Assembly (NCBI GenBank): GCA_040235495.1
Contig: JBECKV010000153.1
Location: 1 to 18,990 of the forward strand
Length of the DNA stretch: 18,990 nucleotides
From: HB2-32-21 sp040235495
Lineage (GTDB): Bacteria; Pseudomonadota; Gammaproteobacteria; Pseudomonadales; Porticoccaceae
Reading direction: 5' to 3'
Of this stretch, positions 1 to 8,115 are shown one piece after another. The translations under genes and the position numbers were made by a program. How positions within the stretch are numbered: the first letter of the stretch is position 1; every line of letters starts with the position of its first letter. The notes under the pieces were generated by a model. It was not told the DNA's origin, made no database searches, and was given only the letters and a program-made list of their open reading frames with translations.

Positions 1-625
1 ATTCGGCCATGGCGTCCAGTTCGAAGGTGCCGGGTTTTACGGCGTTGGTGACGCTGAACAGGACGGTCCCTGAGCCATCTTCCTGTTCGTGGCAATGAAA
101 GATGCTGTTCTCGCCGTAGCGCAAACCGTTGGCCAGCAGGGCCTCTAGCAGTTCCGGTCCCAGAAACACCTCGCCTTTCGGAGCCATCAGATGAACGGCG
201 ATAAACTCCTGGGCAATATGGCGCTGTTGATCCGCCTCGTCGACCGTGCTTTTACTGGCCGACACTGCTGGCCCGGCGGCATCCGGTTCTTCCTCGATTT
301 CGTCGGCTGCTCCAAACCCCAGTGTCTCCTGCTCGGGCTCGCGAAAGGGTTTGGTGAGTTTATGGTGATTTTTTTCGGCATTTCGTTTCAGCGTCTGGCT
401 GATCAATTCCGCACTCTGCTCATCGCGTACTTTCACCACCCGCACGCTGCCCACGTCGTTGTTACGATCGTCAAGATCATCGTCGCTAAAAATCGGTTGC
501 CTGCGCCGCCTGACGCGTAACTTGCCTTCGCGGCGACTCCGCGAACGCCGAAATCCATCCAGCAATATTGCAATCACCAGCAGCAGGCCCAGGCCAATCA
601 GGATCTCGCGTCCGCCAAATTCCAT
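1..625 (-). CDS. zipA: Cell division protein ZipA (3' end cut by window edge)
   Basis: ZipA is an inner-membrane division protein that tethers FtsZ to the membrane. The 208 codons present start with MEFGGREILIGLG, a single N-terminal membrane segment (about residues 7-22). A strongly basic stretch (residues 25-42, many Arg) and an acidic patch (SDDDLDD) follow, then a charged, low-order linker. From about residue 150 the globular FtsZ-binding domain begins; it contains GSGTVLFSVTNAVKPGTFE, very close to the E. coli ZipA stretch that ends in VKPGTFD. The remaining C-terminal part lies outside the window. The linker seems shorter than the long Pro/Gln-rich linker of E. coli ZipA. The start ATG is 51 bp after the smc stop codon, the smc-zipA order known from Pseudomonas, so the two are probably co-transcribed. 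Identification rests on topology, motif and context. Confidence 0.93.
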   Translation of the reverse strand, partial: MEFGGREILIGLGLLLVIAILLDGFRRSRSRREGKLRVRRRRQPIFSDDDLDDRNNDVGSVRVVKVRDEQSAELISQTLKRNAEKNHHKLTKPFREPEQETLGFGAADEIEEEPDAAGPAVSASKSTVDEADQQRHIAQEFIAVHLMAPKGEVFLGPELLEALLANGLRYGENSIFHCHEQEDGSGTVLFSVTNAVKPGTFELDAMAE

Positions 626-676
626 CCTATCTCATACCTTTGTTAACTCTCGCCGTCCAGAGCTTATTAGCCGTGC

Positions 677-3600
677 TCACTGCGCCATCGCCACGGCCTC
701 ATCGACGTCCACCGTCACCAGACGCGAAACACCCGGCTCTTTCATGGTCACGCCCATCAGCTGATGAGCCATCTCCATGGACAGTTTGTTGTGAGTAATA
801 TATATGAACTGCACATCTTTCGACATTTCCCTGACCATATTCGCGTAACGCCCGACATTGGCGTCATCCAGCGGCGCGTCCACTTCATCAAGCATGCAGA
901 ACGGCGCCGGATTGAGCTGGAAAATGGCAAACACCAGCGCAATCGCGGTGAGGGCTTTTTCACCACCGGATAACAAATGCACCGTGGTGTTCTTTTTGCC
1001 CGGAGGCCTCGCCATAATCGTTACGCCAGCTTCCAGCAGGTCATCACTGGCCAGCTCCAGGTAGGCATGGCCGCCGCCGAATAGCCTCGGGAAAAGTTGT
1101 TGCAAGGAGGCGTTCACCGTGTCAAAGGTTTCCTTGAACCGGGTTCGCGTCTCCTTGTCGATCCTGCGAATCGCCGACTCGAGGGTTTCGAGAGCCTCGG
1201 TAAGTTCTCCGTTCTGGGCATCCAGATAGGTTTTACGTTCAGATTCCACTTTGAATTCATCCATGGCGGCCAGGTTGATGGGCCCCAGGCGCTGAATGCG
1301 ATTTTCGAGCTGGGTCAGGCGGTTTTGCCACTCGTCCTGGGTGGCATCCTCCGGCATGTCCCGCAGTAATTCATCGTGCGCGTAACCGAGTTCGCCAACC
1401 TGCTCGATCAGGGTATTACCGCGCGTTTGCAATTCCTGAACCGCGATGCGGTAACCCTCGAGCTGGCTGCGGCTCTCCTGAATTTCATTTTCGAGGCGAT
1501 TGCGGGTGGCTTCCACTGTCCTGATTTCCGCCTCATGGCTTTCCAGTTCAACACGCACCGCGCCGAGTTGTTTCTCGACATCGAGCCGCTGGTTGAGTTT
1601 TTCCTCCAGCGTAATCTTCAGTTCCGCGCGGGGATCATCGTCCTGGTGATACGCCGACAGCAACGAGTTCCGCCGCTCTTCAAGGCGCTGCATTTGTGTC
1701 GCCAGCCTGTCGATGCCTTCGCGAATAGCGTGCAACTGCGTACTCAGGGATTTTTCCCGGACGACCAGTTCATGCACCCGGTTCTGATCGTGGCGCGCCG
1801 CGTGGCGGGCCTGGTCGAGGGCGCCGCGATACTGATCCCTTTGTGCCAGCAGACTATCGCGCTGTTTACTGTCCTCGGCCATGGCGCCGATGGCGATTTC
1901 CAGCAGCGCGCGGGACTCCGCCAGCTGCTGACGCTGTTGCCGCTGCTGCTCCCGCGCCTCCTCAAGATCTTTCGCCAGACGTTCACCCTGCTGGCGTGCC
2001 TGCTCCACGCGAGCAAGGGCAATGTCCAGTCCGGCTTTACCGTCGGCTTCCCGCTGCTGTAACTGCCGTAACTGCTGGGCGCTGATTTCGCGCTGCTGTT
2101 CCTGTTCCCGAAGCCGCTGTTCGGCGCCACGCAACTGCTCTTCGAGTTCATCGACCCGGCATTGTTGTCCGGCCAGGGAATGCTCCAGTTCCGATAACTC
2201 TCGCTGACGGACCAGCACGCCGCTGACGCGGTTATCGCCGCGACTAAAACGCAGCCAGTTCCGACCCAGCCAGTAACCGTCCCGGCTGACCACCGACTCG
2301 CCCGGCGCCAGGTCAGCACGCAGCGCCAGTGCTTCCGGGTAGGTTTCGACGGCATGGATGTGCTGTAACAAGGAACCCACGCTTGTGGAAGCCACTTTGT
2401 CCGCCAGGCTCGCCGGGCGCGCATCCGTATCTGAACCGGCACACGGCCCGGCACCGGGGCCCGCCGCCACCAGCGCCAACTTGCCCGCCGACCAGCCGTC
2501 AAGTACCTCGCCAGCCATGGCAAAGGGATCATCGACGCAGAGGGCCTGAAGAAAATCACCCAGTACGGCTTCAATGGCGACTTCCCAGCCACTGGCTACC
2601 TGCAAATGTTCGGCCAGTCCGTCGGCCGCGCCCAGACCGTGCTCACTCAACCAGCTTTGACGCGCCTGGTCACCGCCGAGGGCCGCGCTTTGCAGGGCTT
2701 CCAGCGAGGCCTTGCGTCCCATGGATTGCTGCAGGGCCTGGCGCGCTTCACTCAATTGCCCGGAGAACTGCGTCCGACTCGCGCGTGCTTCCTCGATAGC
2801 TTCGAGCAACCGGCGATGCTCTTGCTCGGCCTCACCGCGTTGTCGTTGCATTTCGCTGAGCTGTTGTTTCAGGGCGCCGGTGGAATCATCCTGCCGGGGG
2901 CTGGCCGTGGATTCCCGTTCCTGTGTCAGGCGTTTGATGCGCTCGCCCAGACTCACCAGGCCGGACTCCAGGTGATCAATGCGCGAGCGCTGTGCCTCCA
3001 CCTGACGCTGAGGCTGAATAGCGCCTTCGTTGAAATCGTCCCAGGCACTCTGCCACGCGGCCATGGCCTGTTCGGCCTGTTGCAGGGTTTCACTGGCGCG
3101 GGTCTCGGCGTTTTTCGCGCTCCGCAAGCGCTCGACCACGTCATCGAACTCCTTGCGCCAGGCTTCGGCTTTTGCCGAATCGGCGCGCAGATGCTGTTCC
3201 GACTCAGCTAGATTGAGCCGGGTTTGCGCCAGCTCCTGGTCCAGTTCGCGGGCGCGATCCTCGGCGTGTTTTATGGATTGCTCGATACGCGCCACTTCGG
3301 CGCCGATGGCGTAAAAACGCCCCTGGACCTCGCGAAATTTTTCATTGCACTCGCCGTGCTCCAGGCGCAGTTTCTCGAGCCGGGTATCACAACGCTGTTT
3401 GTCCGTGACCAGCGCCTCACCGTGGAGCACAGCCTCGTTGATTACCCGCCTGCGCTCCTGGACCTGGCCATCGAGCGCCGTCCAGCGCAGCGCCAACAGC
3501 TGGCCACGCAGTCGCCGTTCATCTTTTCTCAGCTCAGTGTACTTTTCGGCCGCTTTACTCTGTCTTTCGAGGCGTTGCAGCTGGCGCGCCAGTTCCTCGC

Positions 3601-4192
3601 GAATATCGTTGAGCCGCTCGAGGTTTTCACGCGTGCGGCGAATGCGGTTTTCGGTATCCCTGCGCCGCTCCTTGTATTTTGAAATGCCTGCCGCCTCTTC
3701 GATATAGCCGCGCAACTCCTCGGGTTTCGATGAAACCAGATTTGAAATCATGCCCTGTTCAATAATCGAATAGCTGCGCGGTCCGAGACCGGTTCCCAGG
3801 AATACATCGGTGATGTCCCGGCGGCGACAGCGGCTACCGTTGAGAAAATAATGGGATGCGCCGTCCCGCGATACCGTGCGCCGAATGGAGATCTCGCTGT
3901 AGGCCGCGTATTCTCCGCCGAGGGAAGCATCGGCATTATCAAACACCAGTTCAATGGCAGCCTGACCTACGGGCTTGCGGCCTCCAGACCCGTTAAAAAT
4001 AACGTCCGACATGGACTCACCGCGCAATTGCTTGACCGAGCTCTCACCCATGACCCAGCGCACCGCGTCGATAATATTGGATTTGCCGCACCCATTGGGG
4101 CCGACAACGGCGCAAAGATTACTGGGAAAGGTGACCGTGGTCGGATCAACAAACGATTTAAACCCGGCCAGTTTGATACATTTAAGGCGCAT
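677..4192 (-). CDS. smc: Chromosome segregation ATPase SMC
   Basis: SMC works with ScpA/ScpB to organise and segregate the chromosome. The 1171-residue product has the usual length and order: an N-terminal ATPase half with Walker A GPNGCGKSN (about residues 31-39), a long coiled coil, a hinge at about residues 505-665, a returning coiled coil, then the ABC signature LSGGEKAL (about 1074) and Walker B CMLDEVDAPLDDANV (about 1098). Both coils are rich in Glu, Gln and Arg. The open frame extends one codon further to a TTG at 4195, but the ATG at 4192 gives MRLKCIKLAGFKSF, the usual SMC beginning, and is preferred. No strong ribosome-binding site is visible; a GAG lies about 7 bases upstream. Having SMC implies the organism does not rely on MukBEF, although mukB cannot be excluded from this window. 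zipA follows downstream. Confidence 0.97.
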   Translation of the reverse strand: MRLKCIKLAGFKSFVDPTTVTFPSNLCAVVGPNGCGKSNIIDAVRWVMGESSVKQLRGESMSDVIFNGSGGRKPVGQAAIELVFDNADASLGGEYAAYSEISIRRTVSRDGASHYFLNGSRCRRRDITDVFLGTGLGPRSYSIIEQGMISNLVSSKPEELRGYIEEAAGISKYKERRRDTENRIRRTRENLERLNDIREELARQLQRLERQSKAAEKYTELRKDERRLRGQLLALRWTALDGQVQERRRVINEAVLHGEALVTDKQRCDTRLEKLRLEHGECNEKFREVQGRFYAIGAEVARIEQSIKHAEDRARELDQELAQTRLNLAESEQHLRADSAKAEAWRKEFDDVVERLRSAKNAETRASETLQQAEQAMAAWQSAWDDFNEGAIQPQRQVEAQRSRIDHLESGLVSLGERIKRLTQERESTASPRQDDSTGALKQQLSEMQRQRGEAEQEHRRLLEAIEEARASRTQFSGQLSEARQALQQSMGRKASLEALQSAALGGDQARQSWLSEHGLGAADGLAEHLQVASGWEVAIEAVLGDFLQALCVDDPFAMAGEVLDGWSAGKLALVAAGPGAGPCAGSDTDARPASLADKVASTSVGSLLQHIHAVETYPEALALRADLAPGESVVSRDGYWLGRNWLRFSRGDNRVSGVLVRQRELSELEHSLAGQQCRVDELEEQLRGAEQRLREQEQQREISAQQLRQLQQREADGKAGLDIALARVEQARQQGERLAKDLEEAREQQRQQRQQLAESRALLEIAIGAMAEDSKQRDSLLAQRDQYRGALDQARHAARHDQNRVHELVVREKSLSTQLHAIREGIDRLATQMQRLEERRNSLLSAYHQDDDPRAELKITLEEKLNQRLDVEKQLGAVRVELESHEAEIRTVEATRNRLENEIQESRSQLEGYRIAVQELQTRGNTLIEQVGELGYAHDELLRDMPEDATQDEWQNRLTQLENRIQRLGPINLAAMDEFKVESERKTYLDAQNGELTEALETLESAIRRIDKETRTRFKETFDTVNASLQQLFPRLFGGGHAYLELASDDLLEAGVTIMARPPGKKNTTVHLLSGGEKALTAIALVFAIFQLNPAPFCMLDEVDAPLDDANVGRYANMVREMSKDVQFIYITHNKLSMEMAHQLMGVTMKEPGVSRLVTVDVDEAVAMAQ

Positions 4193-4311
4193 CAATTACT
4201 CATTGTTCAGGGTGGTTCCGCTTTCCGCGCCAGTCTGCTCCGTACCAGCCTGTTCCATACCAGCGGGAGTGACTTTCCAGTTGGGGCGACGTATCGATGG
4301 TTGATCGCGGG

Positions 4312-4339
4312 ATTTTACACACTGTAAACACAGGAACAA
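4312..4339 (-). promoter_or_regulatory. Candidate smc promoter overlapping an inverted repeat
   Basis: On the minus strand a TAAAAT box (4317-4312, five of six matches to the sigma70 -10) lies 16 bp after TTGTTC (4339-4334, three of six). It would leave a leader of about 110 bases before the smc ATG. The inverted repeat TTTAC-N5-GTAAA (4314-4328) overlaps the -10 and could be an operator. A plus-strand pair, TTGATC and TGTAAA 16 bp apart (4301-4328), overlaps the same place and could serve trmL. Matching is by eye only. Confidence 0.3.
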
Positions 4340-4483
4340 ACCATTGACCCTATATTGTTCACGCCAGGGCGTGCAGCGGCGCAACAGCCTTGTGCGCAAG
4401 ACGGCAGCAAGGGCAGAATGAAGCCCGGCCAGGGCCCGGACGACTGCTTTGTCAGGGGATTGCGCGCACCGCCGACAACATGG

Positions 4484-4534
4484 CGGATCAATACTTCACC
4501 GCGGATTGATACTTCTTTTTCGGATTGATACTTC
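4484..4534 (+). repeat. Three imperfect copies of a 14-bp direct repeat before trmL
   Basis: The core CGGATTGATACTTC occurs exactly at 4502-4515 and 4521-4534. A third copy with two changes (CGGATCAATACTTC) is at 4484-4497. The copies are spaced 18 and 19 bp apart, and the last one directly abuts the trmL ATG. The repeat occupies the place where a ribosome-binding site would be expected; only a weak GGA about ten bases upstream of the ATG is available. Confidence 0.8.
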
Positions 4535-5017
4535 ATGTTGAACATCGTGCTCTTTGAGCCTGAAATACCTCCCAACACCGGTAACATCATCCGCCTGTGC
4601 GCCAATACCGGATTCGCGCTGCATCTGATTGAACCCCTGGGCTTTACCATGGACGACAAACGACTCCGGCGCGCCGGGCTGGACTACCGGGACACCCAGG
4701 GCATTGGCGTGCACCCCGACTGGCCGTCCTTCGTGGCGGCGCACCCACCCGGCCGCATACTGGCGCTCAGTACCCAGGGCCGACACGACTACCATGAAGT
4801 CCGCTACCAGGTGGGTGATACGCTGGTCTTTGGCCCGGAAACGCGCGGTCTGGCCCGGACCTTTCTCGACCACCTGCCTCCGCGGCACACCCTGCGTATC
4901 CCCATGCAGGCAAACAACCGCAGCCTGAATCTGTCCAATGCCGTAGCTATCGTTGCCTATGAAGCCTGGCGACAACTGGGGTTCGAGGGCGCCAGGCTCG
5001 CGGGGAGGGACTACTAG
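4535..5017 (+). CDS. trmL: tRNA (cytidine/uridine-2'-O-)-methyltransferase TrmL
   Basis: TrmL (formerly YibK) uses S-adenosylmethionine to 2'-O-methylate the wobble nucleotide 34 of certain leucine tRNAs. The 160-residue protein opens with MLNIVLFEPEIPPNTGNIIR and continues with LCANTG, practically the E. coli sequence. It also has the SPOUT-family motifs that form the trefoil-knot cofactor site: FGPETRGL (about 99-106), IPM (122-124) and NRSLNLSNA (128-136). The length is close to the E. coli protein (about 157), so the enzyme is complete. The start is fixed by family alignment even though the upstream sequence has no good ribosome-binding site and consists of a repeated 14-mer. fldB follows 2 bp after the stop codon, so the two form an operon. 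Confidence 0.96.
   Translation: MLNIVLFEPEIPPNTGNIIRLCANTGFALHLIEPLGFTMDDKRLRRAGLDYRDTQGIGVHPDWPSFVAAHPPGRILALSTQGRHDYHEVRYQVGDTLVFGPETRGLARTFLDHLPPRHTLRIPMQANNRSLNLSNAVAIVAYEAWRQLGFEGARLAGRDY
5003..5009 (+). promoter_or_regulatory. Ribosome-binding site of fldB inside the end of trmL
   Basis: The purine-rich GGGAGGG lies about 10 bases upstream of the fldB ATG at 5020, within the last trmL codons. It supports that start and close translational linkage of the two genes. Confidence 0.6.
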
Positions 5018-5019
5018 GA

Positions 5020-5568
5020 ATGTCCGGTAATATCGGCCTCTTCTACGGCTCCAGCACCTGTTATACCGAGATTGCCGCGGAAAAAATCCGCGACGCTATC
5101 CAGCGAATAAGCGGCGGTTCGATCACCGTCGATATCCATGATATCGACAGGCAGGCCCTGAGCCTGGCCAATGATTACGACTGGCTGATACTCGGCATCC
5201 CCACCTGGGATTACGGTGAGTTGCAGGAACACTGGGAAGCCAGCTGGCATGACCTGGATACCGTGGACTGGCAAGGCAAGACCGTCGCCCTTTATGGGCT
5301 GGGGGACCAGGAGGGTTATCCCGAATGGTTTCTTGACGCCCTGGGCTATCTGTGGGGCAGAATCACCGACCTCGGGGCCCGCTCCATCGGCCTGTGGCCA
5401 GCACGGGGCTACCGCCACACCCACTCCCTGGCACTCACCGAAGACCAGCGGTTCTTTGTCGGCCTGGCGCTGGATGAGGACACCGAGTTTGAACTCAGCG
5501 AGGAACGCATTGAAGCCTGGTGCCGTCAAATACTGCCTGAGTTCAGAGCGGCTGCCTCAAGCACCTGA
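5020..5568 (+). CDS. fldB: Flavodoxin FldB
   Basis: This is a small FMN-binding electron carrier of the long-chain flavodoxin class, acting in the cytoplasm as a low-potential donor. The 182-residue sequence has IGLFYGSSTCYTEIAAEKI at residues 5-23, whose GSSTCYTE forms the FMN phosphate loop and carries the CYTE variant typical of FldB rather than the GNTE of FldA. LGIPTWDYGELQEHWE (58-73) and ALYGLGDQEGYPEWFLDALG (90-109) are the two isoalloxazine-flanking loops, with Trp63 and the Tyr100 region as probable stacking residues. The C-terminal part matches E. coli FldB (LFVGLALDE, SDERI-type motifs), and the length is slightly above its 173 residues. It sits 2 bp behind trmL with a good ribosome-binding site. 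Its electron donor and acceptor are not revealed by the neighbours. Confidence 0.93.
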   Translation: MSGNIGLFYGSSTCYTEIAAEKIRDAIQRISGGSITVDIHDIDRQALSLANDYDWLILGIPTWDYGELQEHWEASWHDLDTVDWQGKTVALYGLGDQEGYPEWFLDALGYLWGRITDLGARSIGLWPARGYRHTHSLALTEDQRFFVGLALDEDTEFELSEERIEAWCRQILPEFRAAASST

Positions 5569-5605
5569 CCCCGGCCAGGTATTCAGCCGCGCGCACCCGC
5601 AGCCG

Positions 5606-7861
5606 CTAATGCACCAGCGTCCCAGTCTTCTCGGTAATCGAATAGGTCTCGGTAAAGGACTTTGCCGACAGGGGCCTGGCATATAAATAACCCTGGGCAA
5701 GCTTGCACCCCAGCTCCATAAGCATGGCCTCCTGTCCCGGCCTCTCCACACCGACGGCGATGACCTGCTTGCCGACAATATCACCGATACCAACCAGGGC
5801 CCGCACCAGCGCGCCATCCTCGTGACCCAGGCCCATCCTCGCCACCATGCGGTGGCCGATCTTGATGCTATCGGCGGGCACTTCGCGGATATAGCTGTAA
5901 TCGGCCTGCGTCGAACCAAATTCATCGATACAGAAGCGCAGGCCCCGCTTGCCGAGCTCGCGCATGAATACCAGTGCGCGCGAGAAGTCGGCGAGCAGAA
6001 CCGGTTCGGGAATTTCCAGCATCACCCTGGACCGGTGCAGCTGGTACCGTTCAAGCGTATCGATCACCATTTCGCCATATCCCGGGTCATTGATCTGCGA
6101 GTTGGCGATATTGATCGAAACATAGTCGAGATCGAGGCCCTGGCGTCGCCATTGCACCATTTGCTGGCAGGCTTCGTCCAATGCCCATTGGCCAATGGCG
6201 CCGGTGATCCCCGCGCCTTCGGACAGGTCCATGAATTCCAGCGGCGATATCACGCCCCGGCAGTGATGATTCCAGCGTAGCAGCGCCTCGCAACCGACGA
6301 TCCGTCCAGTGCGCAAGTCCTGTAAGGGTTGATACATCAATTCCATCTGCCCCCGTTTAAGCGCCAGACGCAGCTCGGAGGGGAAAAACATGGTGCCGGG
6401 CAGGTGCTGGATTTGCCCGGCGGCCAATCGATAATAGCCATTGCGCCCCTCGGCCTTGGCCTTGTACATGGCTTTATCGGCGCAGTTCAGAACGCTGGTC
6501 AGATCCTCGCCGTCTTCCGGATACACGCCGATACCGACGCTGGCGGACAGTTCCAGTTCGCCCGCCGCAGTGTTGAACGGCGCCTTGAAGCAAGCCATGA
6601 TCTTTTCGGCTACCGAGGCAATCTCGGTGGAGTCGGCGATATTCTCCGTAATCACGGTGAACTCATCGCCCGCGAGCCGCGCCACAGTGTCACTGTGGCG
6701 CATTGCCGATAGCAGACGCTTGCCCACCGATTTCAGTATTTCGTCGCCAACCTGGTGGCCATAGGCGTCATTGACCAGCTTGAAGCCATCGAGATCGATA
6801 AAGAATACCGCCAGTTGGGCGTTATTGCGCTGGGCGCGCTTGACCGCCTGATCCAGGCGGTCAAGGAACAAGCGCCGATTGGGAAGGTCTGTCAGGTTGT
6901 CATGATCCGCCAGGTATTTCAGTTCTTCATGAGTACTCTCAAGGGCGCTTAGATCCGAAAATATCATGACGAAATGACTGACTTCGCCCTGCTGATCCGT
7001 AACCGCCGAGATCGTCGCCGTAGCCGGAAACAGCTCGCCGTTGGTCCTGCGCAGCGATACCCTGCCTTCCCACTTGCCCTTATCCTTAAGGCTGGTCAGC
7101 AAATTTCGATGAAATTTGAAGTTGGGCTCATTAATCAGCTTGAAGGTCCTGCTGGTACCAATCACCTGCTCGGGCTTGAGCAGGGTAATCTCGGTAAAGG
7201 CCTCATTGACGTGAGTAACCACCCGTCGGGAATCGAGAATAACGACCGCTTCGCTGACGCTCGCAAAAACCCTGTCAAGCAGCTTCAGCTGTTCCCGCAG
7301 CATATTTTCGTTGGTGATGTCAGTCGACCAACACTCAAAGGCAGCCTGTCCGCCAAGGATGGAAACCTCGGGACTAAACCTGTGCCAATAATGGCGCGAC
7401 CCGATCGGACTGGCCGCCTCGAACCTTTCTCCCCGCGCCGCCCTCAGCAGCAGCTTGTGGAATAAGGGATTGACTTCGGCAAAGGCTTCAAAATGCCGGC
7501 CGGCGAAATCAGCGGCATGGAGTCCGTCCACCTCTTCAAGCGTGCCTTCAATGGCGACTATCGTGCCTTCACTGTCGACCCGGAGCAGCAACGCCGACGA
7601 CAGTTCGAGTGAATGCTCAAGCACCGCATTCCTGGCGTTCGTCGCCATCATCTTTTCCAGCTGGGCGCGATACAGGATCCAGACACTGCTCAGCCACCAG
7701 GCCAGTGCCCAGAAAATCAGTATATGGGTGTGTTCCCCGACCATTGATAATTCGGGCAGGTCCGAGAATCCGGTACCGACCCAGCTGAGGAAAGCGAGGG
7801 CAAGGACCAGGTATGACAACGCGATCGCGATCAGCCGCCAGATGTATTTAGCGTTGGCCAT
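5606..7861 (-). CDS. Membrane PAS-PAS-GGDEF-EAL protein (c-di-GMP signalling)
   Basis: This protein probably senses an input through PAS domains and changes or reads cyclic di-GMP. The 751 residues hold two membrane segments (about 8-29 and 46-64), two PAS-like regions (about 80-185 and 195-310), a GGDEF domain (about 320-480) and an EAL domain (about 495-740). The GGDEF site is AGDEF (397-401), preceded by RHSD (388-391), an intact RxxD inhibitory site at the normal five-residue spacing, and FIDLDGFKLVND is well kept. In the EAL domain the EALLRW Glu, the Asn in SINIAN, the LEIPE Glu residues and the late Glu/Gln remain. DDFG is changed to DEFG, the following loop lacks the TGYSS pattern, and the KxD motif reads KIG. 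The cyclase is therefore probably active and the phosphodiesterase impaired. The frame extends to a TTG at 7873, but the ATG at 7861 is preferred. It is convergent with fldB, 37 bp away. Confidence 0.93.
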   Translation of the reverse strand: MANAKYIWRLIAIALSYLVLALAFLSWVGTGFSDLPELSMVGEHTHILIFWALAWWLSSVWILYRAQLEKMMATNARNAVLEHSLELSSALLLRVDSEGTIVAIEGTLEEVDGLHAADFAGRHFEAFAEVNPLFHKLLLRAARGERFEAASPIGSRHYWHRFSPEVSILGGQAAFECWSTDITNENMLREQLKLLDRVFASVSEAVVILDSRRVVTHVNEAFTEITLLKPEQVIGTSRTFKLINEPNFKFHRNLLTSLKDKGKWEGRVSLRRTNGELFPATATISAVTDQQGEVSHFVMIFSDLSALESTHEELKYLADHDNLTDLPNRRLFLDRLDQAVKRAQRNNAQLAVFFIDLDGFKLVNDAYGHQVGDEILKSVGKRLLSAMRHSDTVARLAGDEFTVITENIADSTEIASVAEKIMACFKAPFNTAAGELELSASVGIGVYPEDGEDLTSVLNCADKAMYKAKAEGRNGYYRLAAGQIQHLPGTMFFPSELRLALKRGQMELMYQPLQDLRTGRIVGCEALLRWNHHCRGVISPLEFMDLSEGAGITGAIGQWALDEACQQMVQWRRQGLDLDYVSINIANSQINDPGYGEMVIDTLERYQLHRSRVMLEIPEPVLLADFSRALVFMRELGKRGLRFCIDEFGSTQADYSYIREVPADSIKIGHRMVARMGLGHEDGALVRALVGIGDIVGKQVIAVGVERPGQEAMLMELGCKLAQGYLYARPLSAKSFTETYSITEKTGTLVH

Positions 7862-8115
7862 TACCAGTCCCAATGCCCGCCATGGGTGTCAGAGGTATCC
7901 AAAAGTCGAACAGCTGAAGGCATCCGGTTCACGACGTCCCTTGCTCACCGCTGAGTATAGAGACTGCCCCGCGGCAGGCGCAACAAGTCAGCCCCGCGGA
8001 TCGACCGAGTGGTAGTCTTTCAATATGGACGGTCGTCAAAATCAGCCTGGGGCTGCCGCAGACCCGGCGGGCGCCACCTGGACACCAGCCCAGGGTGGAA
8101 AAATAAAGCCTCCGC
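7862..8115. other. Intergenic region without a gene
   Basis: These 254 bp between the GGDEF-EAL gene and the acyl-CoA dehydrogenase gene hold a candidate promoter for the former (7954-7983) and an imperfect GC-rich hairpin (8074-8098). No credible coding frame was seen. Confidence 0.5.
7954..7983 (-). promoter_or_regulatory. Candidate promoter of the GGDEF-EAL gene
   Basis: On the minus strand TATACT (7959-7954, five of six matches to the -10) follows TTGCGC (7983-7978, three of six matches to the -35) after 18 bp. The implied leader is about 85 bases. Found by eye and plausible, but not tested. Confidence 0.4.

Larger units (their letters stand above)
4193..4534. other. Divergent intergenic region smc/trmL
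   Basis: This 342-bp stretch separates divergently transcribed smc and trmL and should hold both promoters. It contains two tandem 15-bp imperfect repeats (4230-4259), a TTTAC-N5-GTAAA inverted repeat (4314-4328), promoter-like boxes around it, and three imperfect 14-bp repeats next to trmL (4484-4534). A 67-codon minus-strand frame starting with TTG at 4399 stops at 4196, three bases before the smc ATG. It has no recognisable similarity and includes a low-complexity, repeat-encoded tail, so it is not called as a gene. I saw no tRNA, 4.5S RNA or other known RNA signature. Confidence 0.5.

Noticed and set aside
1376..2062. 228-codon plus-strand frame inside smc
   Set aside because: It lies wholly antisense to the smc coiled-coil region. 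Its composition is the usual complement of Glu/Gln/Arg-rich codons and there is no domain.
4380..4470. GC-rich stretch before trmL considered as 4.5S or another small RNA
   Set aside because: The conserved SRP-RNA core is missing and only short 4-5 bp stems can be drawn.
4315..4659. Minus-strand 114-codon frame across the trmL start
   Set aside because: It overlaps the well-supported trmL start, has no recognisable domain and is rich in Cys/Arg/Ser of the kind produced by antisense GC-rich DNA.
8074..8098. Imperfect hairpin CCACCTGG / CCAGGGTGG as a terminator for the acyl-CoA dehydrogenase
   Set aside because: In the minus direction the T-rich stretch comes before the stem, not after it, so it does not have the form of an intrinsic terminator.
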